From NCBI GenBank assembly GCA_963726995.1, contig CAVSEP010000005.1, forward strand, positions 700,910-764,909: a DNA stretch of 64,000 nt, given 5' to 3'. Under the pieces are notes generated by a model. The model was not told where the DNA came from and searched no databases. It saw only the letters and a list, made by a program, of their open reading frames with translations. Positions 35,926 through 45,380 of the stretch are shown here, piece after piece; within the stretch, counting starts at the first letter, position 1, and the number at the start of each line of letters is the position of its first letter. The stretch comes from DAIDKA01 sp963726995 (GTDB taxonomy: Bacteria; Pseudomonadota; Gammaproteobacteria; Steroidobacterales; Steroidobacteraceae). Both the position numbers and the translations under genes were made by a program.

Positions 35926-37030
35926 AGTCAGAGCGCTTCTGATTGGCACGATACTGGTGATGAGTACGGTCCCGCCGCTCGGCGCGTTCTATTTCCTCGA
36001 TCATGCCGTCCAAACCAGTCTCAATCTCGGATTCAATTCCCGAATAGAAAGAGGCCTGGAGATCGGCGGCGATAGCTTGAAGTCCCTTAAGCGCCTTGAT
36101 CCCGAAAACGCTGAGGCCTATCGCCGGCGGTTTGACGAAATCGTGGAACTCCAGCGCATCTATTCACAGCCGGAATGGCTGAAGTCGAAAATCACCGGTT
36201 CGATCAGGATCTACTTCGGACTCGGACTCGCGGCACTGGTGCTGCTCGCAGTGTTGATCGCCAGCGGTTTGAGTCGTCGAATAGGATCCGCCTACCGGCA
36301 CATCTTCTCTGAGCTTCTCGCAGAGCGTGAGCGTCGCCGATACCTTGAACAGATGGCGTCCTGGCAGGAACTGGCGCGAATTCTTGCCCACGAAATCAAG
36401 AATCCGTTGACCCCGGTTGAAGTCATGGTCAGCTCGCTTGAGCGTGCTCACCGGGAAAAATCGCCGGAGCAGTTCAGTGTTCAATTGCATGAGACGCAGA
36501 AAATCGTCGCCGAAGAGCTTTCGCACCTGAAACGGACCGTCGCGCGGTTTAGCGAATTCGCGCGCCTCCCTGGCTCTCAGCCGACGGAACTTCAGCTATT
36601 CGAGGTCGTTACAAAGCACGTGCCCGCGATTCTAGCGACCTTTCCCGAGGTCGAAATCCAAGTTAGAGCGCGTCATGAGGCAAAGCTTGCTCGAGTGCGA
36701 CTCGATGAGTCGCTTTTTCGGCAAGTAATGATGAATATCGTCGGCAATGGGGTTGAGGCCAATCGAGGCAGGGCGGTGCATTTTGATATCCAGCTTGCCT
36801 CTGAATCAGGCGATGTCAGGATCAGCATCTCCAATGACGGAGTGCCGGTTCCGACTTCGATTGCCGACCGACTCTTTGATCCCTGCGTCTCCGAGCAACG
36901 CTCACCGGAAAATATGGGACTGGGCCTGGCGATCGTCAAGAAGATCGTGGTCGAACACCAGGGCGAGATTGTCTATCAGGAACTAGATGGACGCCCGACT
37001 TTTGTAATTGTCCTCCATCGGGTTCGTTGA
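35912..37030 (+). CDS. NtrY-like membrane sensor histidine kinase
   Basis: 372 residues. Two membrane segments (LIGTILVMSTVPPLGAFYF; IYFGLGLAALVLLAVLIAS) flank a roughly 85-residue periplasmic loop. Then come a coiled linker, the phospho-acceptor His in ARILAHEIKNPLTPVEVM, and an ATPase domain with NIVGNGVEAN and GLGLAIVKKIV. The HEIKNPLTP form of the H box is typical of NtrY/NtrB kinases, which partner sigma-54 activators. It overlaps the upstream gene, and its TGA is immediately followed by the regulator's ATG. Confidence 0.9.
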   Translation: MTENRVRALLIGTILVMSTVPPLGAFYFLDHAVQTSLNLGFNSRIERGLEIGGDSLKSLKRLDPENAEAYRRRFDEIVELQRIYSQPEWLKSKITGSIRIYFGLGLAALVLLAVLIASGLSRRIGSAYRHIFSELLAERERRRYLEQMASWQELARILAHEIKNPLTPVEVMVSSLERAHREKSPEQFSVQLHETQKIVAEELSHLKRTVARFSEFARLPGSQPTELQLFEVVTKHVPAILATFPEVEIQVRARHEAKLARVRLDESLFRQVMMNIVGNGVEANRGRAVHFDIQLASESGDVRISISNDGVPVPTSIADRLFDPCVSEQRSPENMGLGLAIVKKIVVEHQGEIVYQELDGRPTFVIVLHRVR

Positions 37031-38398
37031 ATGTCGGAGCAGGCAAAGCAGACCGTCCTCGTTGTCGATGACGAACGGAATATTCGTACGTCGATAGACA
37101 TGGCGCTCAGTGACGCGGGGATGCGCGTCATAGCGGCTCATGACGCGGCGGCTGCCTGGCGAGCCCTGCATGAGGGAATCATCGACGTGATGGTTCTCGA
37201 CATAAAGCTTGGCGACATGGACGGCATCGCGTTGTTCCGCAAACTGCAAGCAGAGGGAATAGCAGTACCGACGATATTCATTTCGGGCCATGCCACCCTT
37301 ACTGAGGCGGCAGCGGCGGTCAAGATCGGGGCTTTTGATTTTCTGGAAAAGCCGTTTACCGCGGAGAAGATCGTCGTTTCCACGAGGCGCTGCCTGGAAT
37401 TCGCGATGCTCAAGGATCGGTTACAACGTGCCGAGGAGCGCGGAGGCCCTGTCGAGATCATAGGCGATGCGCCATCGATTCGGCGCGTGATGGACGCCGC
37501 GATCAAGGTGGCGAACTCAGAGGCCACCGTTCTTATCACGGGCGAGAGTGGCACCGGGAAGGAGCTGGTCGCGAACCTGATCCACGCTCACAGTCGCCGG
37601 AAGGACGCTCCGCTCGTGAAGGTCAATTGCTCCGCGATACCAGAGACGCTACTCGAGAGCGAGCTTTTCGGCCATGAGCGCGGGGCGTTCACAGGGTCCT
37701 CGGGCCCGAAGCGGGGGATGTTCGAGGTCGCGCATCGCGGGACGCTCTTCCTGGATGAGATTGCCGACCTTTCGATCGCCGCCCAGGCAAAAATTCTACG
37801 AGTCCTACAAAGTGGTGAGATTCAGAAGATCGGCTCGGAGCGGACCTTGAAGGTCGACGTGCGGATCATGGCTGCGACGCACAAGGATCTTCAGGCACAT
37901 GTCGCTGCCGGGCAATTCCGTGAAGACCTCCTGTATAGGCTGAATGTCGTTCCCATCAATGTGCCGCGCCTCAGAGATCGGAGGGAGGACATACCGGTTC
38001 TTGCGCGGTATTTCGCTTCGCAAGCGTGCAAAAAAAATAATCTTCGAGAAAAACTGATCGACCAGGAGGTCTTTGAAGTCCTGGAATCCTACCGCTGGCC
38101 AGGGAACATCCGTGAACTGCAGAACGTCATGGAGCGGATGCTGATCCTCAGCGAAGATCGAATATCGATATCCGACGTTCCAGACTCCGTATTGGCTGCG
38201 AGAACGGCCGATGAGACTGGGCGGGGCCTGGCACTTCGCGAGTTCCGCGATAACGCGGAGCGGAAGTTCATCCTGGGCGTATTGCGGGAGAACCGCGGGA
38301 ATATCAGCCGAGCGGCAATTGAGCTTGGAATTGGGCGCGCGTATCTCCACCGGCGGCTGACGGCGCTCGGCATTACGAAGCACGATTGGCTTTCGTAG
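37031..38398 (+). CDS. Sigma-54-dependent response regulator (NtrX/NtrC type)
   Basis: 455 residues in three domains: receiver (VLVVDDERNIRTS, Asp in MVLDIKLGDMDG, Lys in FLEKPF), AAA+ sigma-54 activator (Walker A GESGTGKE, the sigma-54 contact loop GAFTGS, Walker B FLDEIADL, GNIRELQNVMERM), and a Fis-type C-terminal HTH (NISRAAIELGIGRAYLHRRL). All key residues are present. It is the last gene of the run starting at 34067. I saw no clear TGGCAC-N5-TTGC promoter nearby, so its targets may lie elsewhere. Confidence 0.94.
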   Translation: MSEQAKQTVLVVDDERNIRTSIDMALSDAGMRVIAAHDAAAAWRALHEGIIDVMVLDIKLGDMDGIALFRKLQAEGIAVPTIFISGHATLTEAAAAVKIGAFDFLEKPFTAEKIVVSTRRCLEFAMLKDRLQRAEERGGPVEIIGDAPSIRRVMDAAIKVANSEATVLITGESGTGKELVANLIHAHSRRKDAPLVKVNCSAIPETLLESELFGHERGAFTGSSGPKRGMFEVAHRGTLFLDEIADLSIAAQAKILRVLQSGEIQKIGSERTLKVDVRIMAATHKDLQAHVAAGQFREDLLYRLNVVPINVPRLRDRREDIPVLARYFASQACKKNNLREKLIDQEVFEVLESYRWPGNIRELQNVMERMLILSEDRISISDVPDSVLAARTADETGRGLALREFRDNAERKFILGVLRENRGNISRAAIELGIGRAYLHRRLTALGITKHDWLS

Positions 38399-38467
38399 GG
38401 GACATGAGTCGCGGTCGGAGCCGCGAATAGCTAAGACTTACAGGTATCTAATTGGAAGGAACGCTGA

Positions 38468-39133
38468 ATGACACTGTGGCAGGATTTCTCCACACATACT
38501 GGCAAGCTGGTGCATAAGCGGGCGAGCTATTTCCCCGTCTATGAACGGCACTTCTCCCAGTTCTGCAACAAGTCGCTCACGTTTTTGGAGATTGGCGTAG
38601 CGAGGGGAGGCTCGGCACGATTGTGGTCTCGATATTTCGGTCCACTGGCAAAGATTGTCGGGATCGATATCGAGGAGAAATTTAAGTTCGAGCATCCCGG
38701 TATATTCATCAGGATTGGTGATCAGTCGGACGAGAAATTCTTGCAGCACGTCATTGATGAGTTCGGCGTGCCCGACGTTGTCCTAGACGACGGGAGCCAC
38801 CAGCAGGAGCACATTTGGAAAACATTCCAGTTCCTGTATCCCAGAATGCCGAAGAACGGGGTGTACATGGTGGAGGACCTGACGACAGCCTACTGGGAAG
38901 AATACGGCGGGGGAGTCGATAAACCGGGTTCCTTCATTAACCGCGCCAAGGTCTTCATTGATCAGCTTAACGCTGACCATAGCCGCGGCGCTGTGCAGCC
39001 GAATTTCGTAACCCGACAGACCTTTTCGATTAGCTTCTATGACGCGATAGTCGTGTTCGAAAAGGGAGATGTGTACTGGAAGGATGTGGTCAAAGGCGGG
39101 AGGAAAACGATCGCAGACCGAATTAAAGGATAG
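38468..39133 (+). CDS. Class I SAM-dependent methyltransferase-like protein
   Basis: 221 residues. The nucleotide-binding start is FLEIGVARGGSARLW (about 39-53), followed by IVGIDIEEK, VPDVVLDDGSHQQEH and YMVEDLTTAYWEEYGG. This set is typical of the sugar/polyketide O-methyltransferase-related family that includes rhamnosyl O-methyltransferases and cephalosporin hydroxylase-like proteins; the substrate is unknown. TTGGAAGGA lies seven bases before the ATG. It follows the sigma-54 regulator by 70 bases and may be independent. Confidence 0.85.
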   Translation: MTLWQDFSTHTGKLVHKRASYFPVYERHFSQFCNKSLTFLEIGVARGGSARLWSRYFGPLAKIVGIDIEEKFKFEHPGIFIRIGDQSDEKFLQHVIDEFGVPDVVLDDGSHQQEHIWKTFQFLYPRMPKNGVYMVEDLTTAYWEEYGGGVDKPGSFINRAKVFIDQLNADHSRGAVQPNFVTRQTFSISFYDAIVVFEKGDVYWKDVVKGGRKTIADRIKG

Positions 39134-39445
39134 CTGTCCAAATGGTATGGACCCGGTTGATGGGCTCTTGAGTTGCGTAGGCGCTGTTGGATGCGGAGGC
39201 AGCCAGATGACGTACCGCAGAGAGTTGGTTTCTTGTTATGAGGTTCATATAGCGGGGAGCATGTTAGATGGTCGGGCAATGCGTGCCGGTTACGGCCAGA
39301 TGACCTTCTGATCGATTTTCGGTCCAGTTGATAATTCGAGATAATGGCCGCTTGAACTGCTGAGGGCAGCATGGCTGCCTTAGCCGGCGCTTCCCTCGGG
39401 TTTCGGCAATCCGGAGTTCGGATGCAGGAAGAGATTGAGCTCTTG
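39134..39445. other. Intergenic region, no gene seen
   Basis: Convergent gap between the methyltransferase and the cytochrome gene. Short open frames have no supporting features. Confidence 0.4.
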
Positions 39446-39947
39446 CTAGGGCGGAGTCTGTCCCGTGGCCGCGCTCAGCGAGACACTGTTTGCGGCGCCT
39501 AAGGGAATTGCTCCGGGCTTCGCGCCATTCATTTGTAGGAAATATGCTGTCAGCTGCACGGCGGTATCGTTGCCCGCGTTCTTTGGCGGAAATCCCTGAA
39601 TCGCAGTGGTGACACGTGCCACGTACTCTTTGGTGGACTTGGCACCCCAGTGTGCCATGAAGCGTGGTCCCACGAGCGGCGGCACCTGCCCGCCGTTCTG
39701 ATCAATGGTCTTGATCATGTTCTCGGGCAGGGAGTTGACGTTCGGGAACTTCGCCGGTCGCCCCGGTACGTCCCTGCATACTGAACTGGTGGCATAAGCC
39801 GCAGCTGGATTCGTAGGCGACCTTGCCGGCACGGGCCTGCGCGGCTGTGAATATTCGCGGTGCGGGGCCCGACGTACGCGGTTGTTCCGCGCTACACGTC
39901 AATGCTATGCCACTCGCAAGTGCCATCAGCATGAATCTGCGGATCAT
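39446..39947 (-). CDS. Small exported c-type cytochrome, one-base frameshift
   Basis: ATG 39947 has AGGAGGT five bases upstream and begins a signal peptide (IRRFMLMALASGIALTCSA). A single haem site CGLCH follows near residue 50. The frame then shifts near 39765-39775: removing one base joins MQGRT to GRPAKFPNVNSLPENMI, VGPRFMAHWGAKSTKEY and TAYFLQMNGAKPG, a normal cytochrome c with the distal Met candidate in FLQMNGA. The joined product is about 166 residues. Role: periplasmic electron carrier or a subunit of an alcohol/quinoprotein dehydrogenase chain. The extra base may be a sequencing error. Confidence 0.75.
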
Positions 39948-40333
39948 GACTGACCTCCTGTTGTGGAGGCACACTAGATCCGCGGAATCACGCTTGCCGG
40001 TGCTTGTTACGAACTGATGGAAACGGGGGACGAGGTGCGCCGGGAGGCGCATAGGAAAAGGCGTCTGCTGAACGGCGCCGCAACCGGACGCAGAAAACTC
40101 GGTGATTACGGCACTCTTTTCCCGCCACGTGTACCGGATTGTCTTGGGGCGACGCTCACGTCAGGTGAGATTCCGCCAAGACCTTTCTTCGCCTCGGCAG
40201 GCTTCAGTCGGCGTATCGCGACGTTGCCATTCACCTACAGTTTGCAATCACCTCGCCGCGACATGAGCATCGCGCAACGGGATTCGTCGCTGGAACGGAT
40301 TCCAGAAGTTTTTCTCGGCAAGCGAGGTTCTCT
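39948..40333. other. Intergenic region, no gene seen
   Basis: 386 bases between divergent genes. A 111-codon open frame from 40017 is Arg-rich, without motifs or a ribosome-binding site, and I do not support it. Confidence 0.4.
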
Positions 40334-40585
40334 ATGTACAACTTGTTTCTGACAGTAATGGTGACCTTCAGTCATCCGGTGCTGATGCTAGACGGTCATG
40401 GCGTGAGCATGGTGACGCGGCAATACCAGGTGGCGGTGCAGGGATTTCCCACCAAGGATGAATGTTTGAATTTCTCGGGCTACGCGGATCTGGAGCAGTC
40501 CCTGACCGGGACGTTCGGCGCGGACACCAAGATCGTTCCGGAAACCACACCGCGCTGCATATCTCAAACGCGCTCGGGTCACTAG
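40334..40585 (+). CDS. Small hypothetical protein
   Basis: 83 codons starting MYNLFLTVMVTFSHPVLMLDG, a hydrophobic N-terminus that could be a short signal or anchor, then VQGFPTKDECLNFSGYADLE with two Cys in total. The pattern of a secreted start followed by FxTKDEC resembles small exported proteins whose conserved Cys pair a later one, but I know no family. AGG lies eight bases upstream. Confidence 0.45.
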   Translation: MYNLFLTVMVTFSHPVLMLDGHGVSMVTRQYQVAVQGFPTKDECLNFSGYADLEQSLTGTFGADTKIVPETTPRCISQTRSGH

Positions 40586-40736
40586 GCGATCCGACATTCC
40601 GCCGCTTCGAGGCCGCCATTGCGGGCGGAATCGGCAGGTGGCAGGGGTTCCACAGGCGGAAAATGCCAACTGGTGCCCAGCGGCCGGGGGGTTAGATGCC
40701 TATATTCCATAAGGCAGCCTCCCGGAGATTTTGACC

Positions 40737-41513
40737 ATGCGCGTGTTCCGAGGTGCCTCCGCCCGTCCCCGGGTGTTTGGCGCCCCAGCCTCCAGTTCAT
40801 CGATCCGTCCCCTGATGGCCGCCCTGGCCACCGGGGTGCTGCTGTCATTGGTTCTGCATCGCAGCTGGGGCGCGGCGGCCTGTCCGGGCACCCTGGTGGT
40901 CACCAAGGTCAGCACCAAGTGTTCCAAGCCTGCCGCCAAGGCGACCGCGAAAGCCACCGCCGCGCCCGCGGTTGCGGCAGCTGCCGCGCCCGCGCCGTCC
41001 TGGAAGAGCGTGCTCGATCCGCTGGATCTGGGCGGCTGGGCCTATATTTCGGATGGTCCGTCCGAGAATCCCAGCGCGGTCTATGCCTCCACGCACAACG
41101 TCCTGCGCAACGGCAATGTCGTGACTGCCTGGATGCGCTGGGAATTCGCGCGACCGCAGGCCGAAGTCTATCCGCTGCATTACCTGAGCGCGGTGACCCG
41201 CGAAGAGCTGGACTGCGATGCGCGCTCCTATCGGCGTTCCGCCGTCATCTACTACACCCGCAACAATCTTCAGGAGAAGGGTCCGTCATTCACTTCGCTC
41301 AATGACGATACGACCTGGAAGGTGGCCATTCCCGGATCCGAACCGGATGCCATGCTGAATTGGGGCTGCTCGCCGCCTGCGGTGCATGCCACGGCCGTGA
41401 AGGTATCGGCGGCCAAGTCTCCGGCCGCCACGAAGGCCGCTGCGGCGCCTGCCGCGGCATCATCGGCCCCTGCTCCGGCAGCCGCCGCCACCGAGCTGCA
41501 CACCAGCCGCTAG
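40737..41513 (+). CDS. Exported protein with surface-adhesin E-like domain
   Basis: 258 residues from ATG 40737 (GGAG at suitable distance). An N-terminal hydrophobic segment (MAALATGVLLSLVLHRSWGAAA) is followed by an Ala/Lys-rich linker, then a domain of about 110 residues (WAYISDGPSENP, VVTAWMRWEFARPQ, REELDCDARSYRRSA, MLNWGCSPP) whose two Cys and strand pattern recall the adhesin-E-like family found in many proteobacterial secreted proteins. The last 45 residues are Ala/Pro-rich low complexity. Function is unknown; the family name does not prove adhesion. Confidence 0.65.
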   Translation: MRVFRGASARPRVFGAPASSSSIRPLMAALATGVLLSLVLHRSWGAAACPGTLVVTKVSTKCSKPAAKATAKATAAPAVAAAAAPAPSWKSVLDPLDLGGWAYISDGPSENPSAVYASTHNVLRNGNVVTAWMRWEFARPQAEVYPLHYLSAVTREELDCDARSYRRSAVIYYTRNNLQEKGPSFTSLNDDTTWKVAIPGSEPDAMLNWGCSPPAVHATAVKVSAAKSPAATKAAAAPAAASSAPAPAAAATELHTSR

Positions 41514-41529
41514 CGGCGGCGTGCGGCCG

Positions 41530-42462
41530 CTACGGCTGCGACAGGGGCACCGCGTAGGCCTTGAAGGGCCCCGGATCCTTGCCCTTCAGCGCCGGATTGA
41601 TCAGGTACAGGATCTTGCCCTCCAGCGCATAGACCGTATCGCCGACCAGCGTCACGGCCGGCGGTGACTGCAGGCCTTCGCGCAGCACGCGGATGTTGGC
41701 GTTGATGCCGCTGATGGTGACCAGATCGACGCGGCCCGCATTGCCTTCGGCCAGCAGGAAGCGATTGCCGCCGATGAACCTGAAGCCGTCGGGCCCGGCC
41801 ACCGGCTGCGAAGTCACCAGCTGGGTGATGGGGCCGGCGGTGCCATCGGGGTGGATGTCGACGATCAGTAGCTGATTGCGGCTGACGTTGTTCACGTACA
41901 GCACGCCGTTGCCGCCGAACACCAGCCCATCGATGCCCTTGAGCCGCGCGTCTTCGGCAAACACGGTGAGGGACTTCGCGCCCTTCGTCAGCCGCAGGAT
42001 GCGGCCGTTGGGGGTATCCGAGGCATACACATCCCCATTGGGCGCCACCGAAATGTCGTTGCACACCGAGGCCGGCGCCGGGAAGGGATAGTTGCCCCGC
42101 TGCTTGCCGGTCTTCAGGTCAAACGCCATCAGCGATGAGGTGCCGGTGACCGGCGGTGAGCGCAGCGCTCCGGGCGCCGAACACAGCCACAGCGTGCGGC
42201 CGGGCGCATCCACCAGCACGCCCAGCAGGGTCAGGATGCCATTGGCGGGAGTGGGCCTTATCCACGGCGTCGCCTTGGCCGATCCGGGCCGGGCGCGGAA
42301 CACGATGCCCTTCATGCTGCCGATGTACACGGTGCCATCGGGCGATGAGCTCATGCTCTCCGGATACAGGTTGGTCCCGTCCATCACGATGTCGGGCAGG
42401 GGACCGGCGGCCGCGACAGGCAGCGCGAGGAGCAGCAGCCACAGGGCGTGAAGCGCTTTCAT
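41530..42462 (-). CDS. SMP-30/gluconolactonase-like beta-propeller protein
   Basis: 310 residues with a signal peptide (ALWLLLLALPVAAAG). Repeated strands such as SMSSSPDGTVYIGS, DISVAPNGDVYASDT, GIDGLVFGGNGVLYVNN and FRFIGGNRFLLAEGN indicate a six-bladed propeller of the SMP-30/gluconolactonase or strictosidine synthase-like group, often lactone hydrolases. The start overlaps the stop of the carboxylesterase gene by four bases (ATGA), so the two are co-translated and probably act on related substrates in the periplasm. Confidence 0.8.
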   Translation of the reverse strand: MKALHALWLLLLALPVAAAGPLPDIVMDGTNLYPESMSSSPDGTVYIGSMKGIVFRARPGSAKATPWIRPTPANGILTLLGVLVDAPGRTLWLCSAPGALRSPPVTGTSSLMAFDLKTGKQRGNYPFPAPASVCNDISVAPNGDVYASDTPNGRILRLTKGAKSLTVFAEDARLKGIDGLVFGGNGVLYVNNVSRNQLLIVDIHPDGTAGPITQLVTSQPVAGPDGFRFIGGNRFLLAEGNAGRVDLVTISGINANIRVLREGLQSPPAVTLVGDTVYALEGKILYLINPALKGKDPGPFKAYAVPLSQP

Positions 42463-44058
42463 GGCTGCACCGGCGGGCTTTCAGCACGCTGCTGCGTCAG
42501 ATCCAGGCGGGTCTTCCACGGGTCCTTCTGGCCGGCGGCCACGCCGTCTGCCTGGAAGATCATCAGTTCATCGGCGGCCGAGGAATACGCGGGCCATTTG
42601 GCGAGCCCCGGCCCGTTCGGATCACCGTACTTGCCGAAATTCACCCAATAGGCATGCGTGGTCCTGGCGACGGCCGCATCGTGCGCCGTCACGGCATTGC
42701 CGTAGCGGGCGCCCAGTGTGTCGAACACGAAGGGAATCTCCTTGGCGTGGGGAGTGCCGCTCTTCCAGGTCTCGCGCATCGAATCCACCACGTACCCAAA
42801 GCGGTATTCGAACACCTTCTGCCCCTGGGCCGACAGAGTTGCGACGACGAACCGGGCGGGCTCGTGCATGTTGGCGTCCATGCCGATGCGGTCGGCGGTG
42901 GCCGGCACGTCGCCGCTGTTTCCGGGGTCGTAGGCCGCCTGCGCCTTGGCGGCATTGGCGCCGAAGGGTTTGAACAGGGCCTCCATGGTGCCGGTGAACC
43001 GCAAGCCGATGTCGGCGGTGTTGGCGCCGATCATGAAGGGTACCCGGGCCTGCGTTCCCGCCCGGTATGCCACGCTGGGATCGGTGATGACGATCCGGCC
43101 GTCCGCCATGGGGCCGGCGCTGGTCGGCGGCCCCGGCACTCGCGCCGCGCCGAACCCGACGCCGGCCTGGACCTTGTCGGCGGGCAGGGCGCGCAGCTGG
43201 GCCAGCCCGCGGCGACCGGTGTCGCGGATGCCCTGGCTGGTTGCGAAATTCACGCCGATGGACTCGCCGCTGGGACTGCCGGGCAGATCCCGCGCCAGGC
43301 GCCGTCGGGCCCATCAGACTGCCGCGTCCGCCTCCGGACTCCACCACGGCGGCGGCGAACAGGCCGCGGGCTTCGGGTGAAGTCATCAGTACGTGGACCG
43401 AGCCGCCGCCGGCGGACTCGCCGAAAATGGTGACCCGATGCGGATCTCCGCCGAAGGCGGCGATGTTCTGCTGCACCCATTTGAGTGCCGCGATCTGGTC
43501 CATGTAGCCGTAATTGCCGAGCAGCCCCGCCGGATCCTCCGCCGTGAGCGCCGGATGGGCGAAGAAGCCGAATCGTCCCAGGCGGTAATTGAGGCTCACC
43601 AGGATCACGCCATCACGCGCGAAATTCGTGCCATCGTAGGCGGCGGGCGAGGTGCCGCCGATGGTGAAGCCGCCACCGTAGATCCAGACCATGACCGGCA
43701 GGGCTTCGGTGCTGCTGCCCGCGGGTCGCCAGACGTTCAGGTACAGGCAATCCTCGGCGGGCTTGGTGCGGATCGGCGCATCATCGGCCGCGAAGGGCAG
43801 CTGCATGCAGTCATGCCCGTACTGCGTGGCCTTGCGCACGCCGTGCCAGGGTCTTGCCGGCAGCGGAGCACGCCAGCGCAGCTTGCCCAGCGGCGGCTGC
43901 GCAAAGGGAATGCCCTTGAAATAGACCACCCCCGGTTCGGCGGCGCCGGCGAGCACGCCTGCCGGCGTCTTCACCTGAGTCGGAAAATCAGCCGCCTGGG
44001 CGCTGCCAAGACTCAACGTCGCTGCAAGTATTGCGGGCATCACACGCATCACGGCCAT
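42459..44058 (-). CDS. Exported type B carboxylesterase, one-base frameshift
   Basis: About 532 residues once one extra base is removed. Signal peptide (MPAILAATLSLGSAQAA), then the carboxylesterase fold: YFKGIPFAQPPLG, EDCLYLNVWRP, oxyanion YGGGF, nucleophile Ser in FGESAGGGSVHVL (about residue 215). After GGRGSLMGP the frame fails near 43295-43312. The next frame resumes with LARDLPGSPSGESIGVNFATSQGI and continues to YWVNFGKYGDPNGPG, containing the acid and His region. The start has AGGAG six bases upstream. It heads a two-gene operon with the propeller protein. Confidence 0.82.
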
Positions 44059-44151
44059 GTCCGGACTCCTGTGGAATCAGCGCTGAGGTGTATATCACCT
44101 GCCGGGATGTTTGTGGAAACTGCGCGCGGCGCACACCAGGGCAGCGGTGCA

Positions 44152-45018
44152 TCAGGAGCCGGGGCCGCGCCGGTCCTGCCATGCGGCGCGCCAGGCGCGC
44201 ACGTTGCGCAGCACCTGCTTGCGGATGCGGACGATGAATTTGAGTTTTTCGAACAGTACCAGCAATACCGGCCCGAGCGGCGGCGACAGGCCGGGCCGGT
44301 AGACGTGACCTTCCTTGAGCATCCGCTGGCCACCGAAGTTCGGAAAGCGGGCGAGCACCGTGCGCAATTCCTGCGCCGGGTCCACGCCCATGGCGGTGAG
44401 CTTGCGGTAGAAGGCCGTGGGGCGACCGTCGCCCGTGCGGGTGTGATCCATGGAGACCGCATCCACGACATGCACCGGATGGCGGCCTTCCAGCAGGCAG
44501 CCCCAGGCGATATCCGTGCCCCAGGTGCTGCGGGTCCAGTCAAAGGTCGGCAGCAGCTCCTGCAGCGCCGCGGTGGAGAAGCAGGGCGCCATGACTTCCA
44601 CGAAGCTCAGGCGGCGCATCACGCAGGCGGGGTTGCGCACCAGCACATTGATGGTCGTGTGGGTGAACCAGTTCAGCGAAGGCTGCGAGAGGTAGGTCCC
44701 GTACTGTTCGCACAATGCAAAGAACCGGTTGAGCGCACCGGGGCGCAGATAGACATCATCGTCCAGCAGCACCACGTACCGCCAGGGCCAGGGATCCGGG
44801 CGCTGCTTCCAGAATTCCAGAAAGCCATCCAGCTTGTTGAAGCCCCCGGCGCTGTAGTACTCGGCCAGTCGTTCGCCGGGCGGCGGCACGTACCAGCTCA
44901 CGCAGCAGTCCCAGTTGCGGTCGGGATTTTCGGCGAGCAGGCGCGGATGCAGCGACTGGGCGCCGGCCCGGACGAACACCAGGTAGGGGCGAGGGGCGGG
45001 ATCGCGGGACGGGCTCAT
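44152..45018 (-). CDS. DUF707 glycosyltransferase-like protein
   Basis: 288 residues, no signal peptide. It has a GT-A-like acidic motif, YVVLLDDDVYLRPGALNRFF (about 80-100), preceded by DRNWDCCVSWY and followed by WGTDIAWGCLLEGRHPVHVVDAVSMDH. These match DUF707, a family linked to GT-A glycosyltransferases. The product is probably a cell-surface glycan-modifying enzyme; donor and acceptor are unknown. Confidence 0.78.
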   Translation of the reverse strand: MSPSRDPAPRPYLVFVRAGAQSLHPRLLAENPDRNWDCCVSWYVPPPGERLAEYYSAGGFNKLDGFLEFWKQRPDPWPWRYVVLLDDDVYLRPGALNRFFALCEQYGTYLSQPSLNWFTHTTINVLVRNPACVMRRLSFVEVMAPCFSTAALQELLPTFDWTRSTWGTDIAWGCLLEGRHPVHVVDAVSMDHTRTGDGRPTAFYRKLTAMGVDPAQELRTVLARFPNFGGQRMLKEGHVYRPGLSPPLGPVLLVLFEKLKFIVRIRKQVLRNVRAWRAAWQDRRGPGS

Positions 45019-45380
45019 CGGGCGTGCATGTTACACGTCAGACGGCGAGTACCGCCCTGCGAACCGGCTCGCAATGGTGCTGGCAGCGCGGGTGACCGAT
45101 GAGTGAAAACCCCACGTTCGGATCGCCGATGCTGCCGACCAGCACTTCGTGGGGGCGCACCTGCACGCAGACCCGCTCACCTTCCGCGAACAGGGTGTCG
45201 GGCGTTCGGGCATCCAGGCCGTCATCGGCCTGGCGGGTGAGGCGCCAACCGGCTTCGCGCCGCCGCCGCCGGGCGCGGAACAGGCTCTTTGCCGAAAATC
45301 AACGTGTTGCGCATCAGGGGCCTTGGTTTTTGGCGATTCGACTATAATCTGGGGGCATCAGACAACTTGAGGAGACTTCG
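45019..45380. other. Intergenic region with a possible short minus-strand reading frame
   Basis: On the minus strand, a frame ending at 45038 reads FAEGERVCVQVRPHEVLVG, SIGDPNVGFSLIGHP and RCQHHC, which looks protein-like. It has no credible start: upstream it runs into a CGG/GCG repeat near 45260-45275, and a nearby ATG (MRNTLIFGKEPVPRP) is in another frame. It may be a small gene with a frameshift at the repeat. Confidence 0.3.
45343..45348 (+). promoter_or_regulatory. -10 box before the Bax-inhibitor gene
   Basis: TATAAT at 45343-45348, 32 bases before the ATG. The -35 region (TTGGTT near 45323) is too close to be ideal. Confidence 0.4.

Noticed and set aside
40017..40352. 111-codon plus-strand frame between cytochrome c and the small hypothetical gene
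   Set aside because: Arg-rich, no ribosome-binding site, and it runs into the start of the next gene in another frame.
43393..45102. 569-codon plus-strand frame over the carboxylesterase and DUF707 genes
   Set aside because: It spans two well-supported minus-strand genes and has no domain-like sequence.
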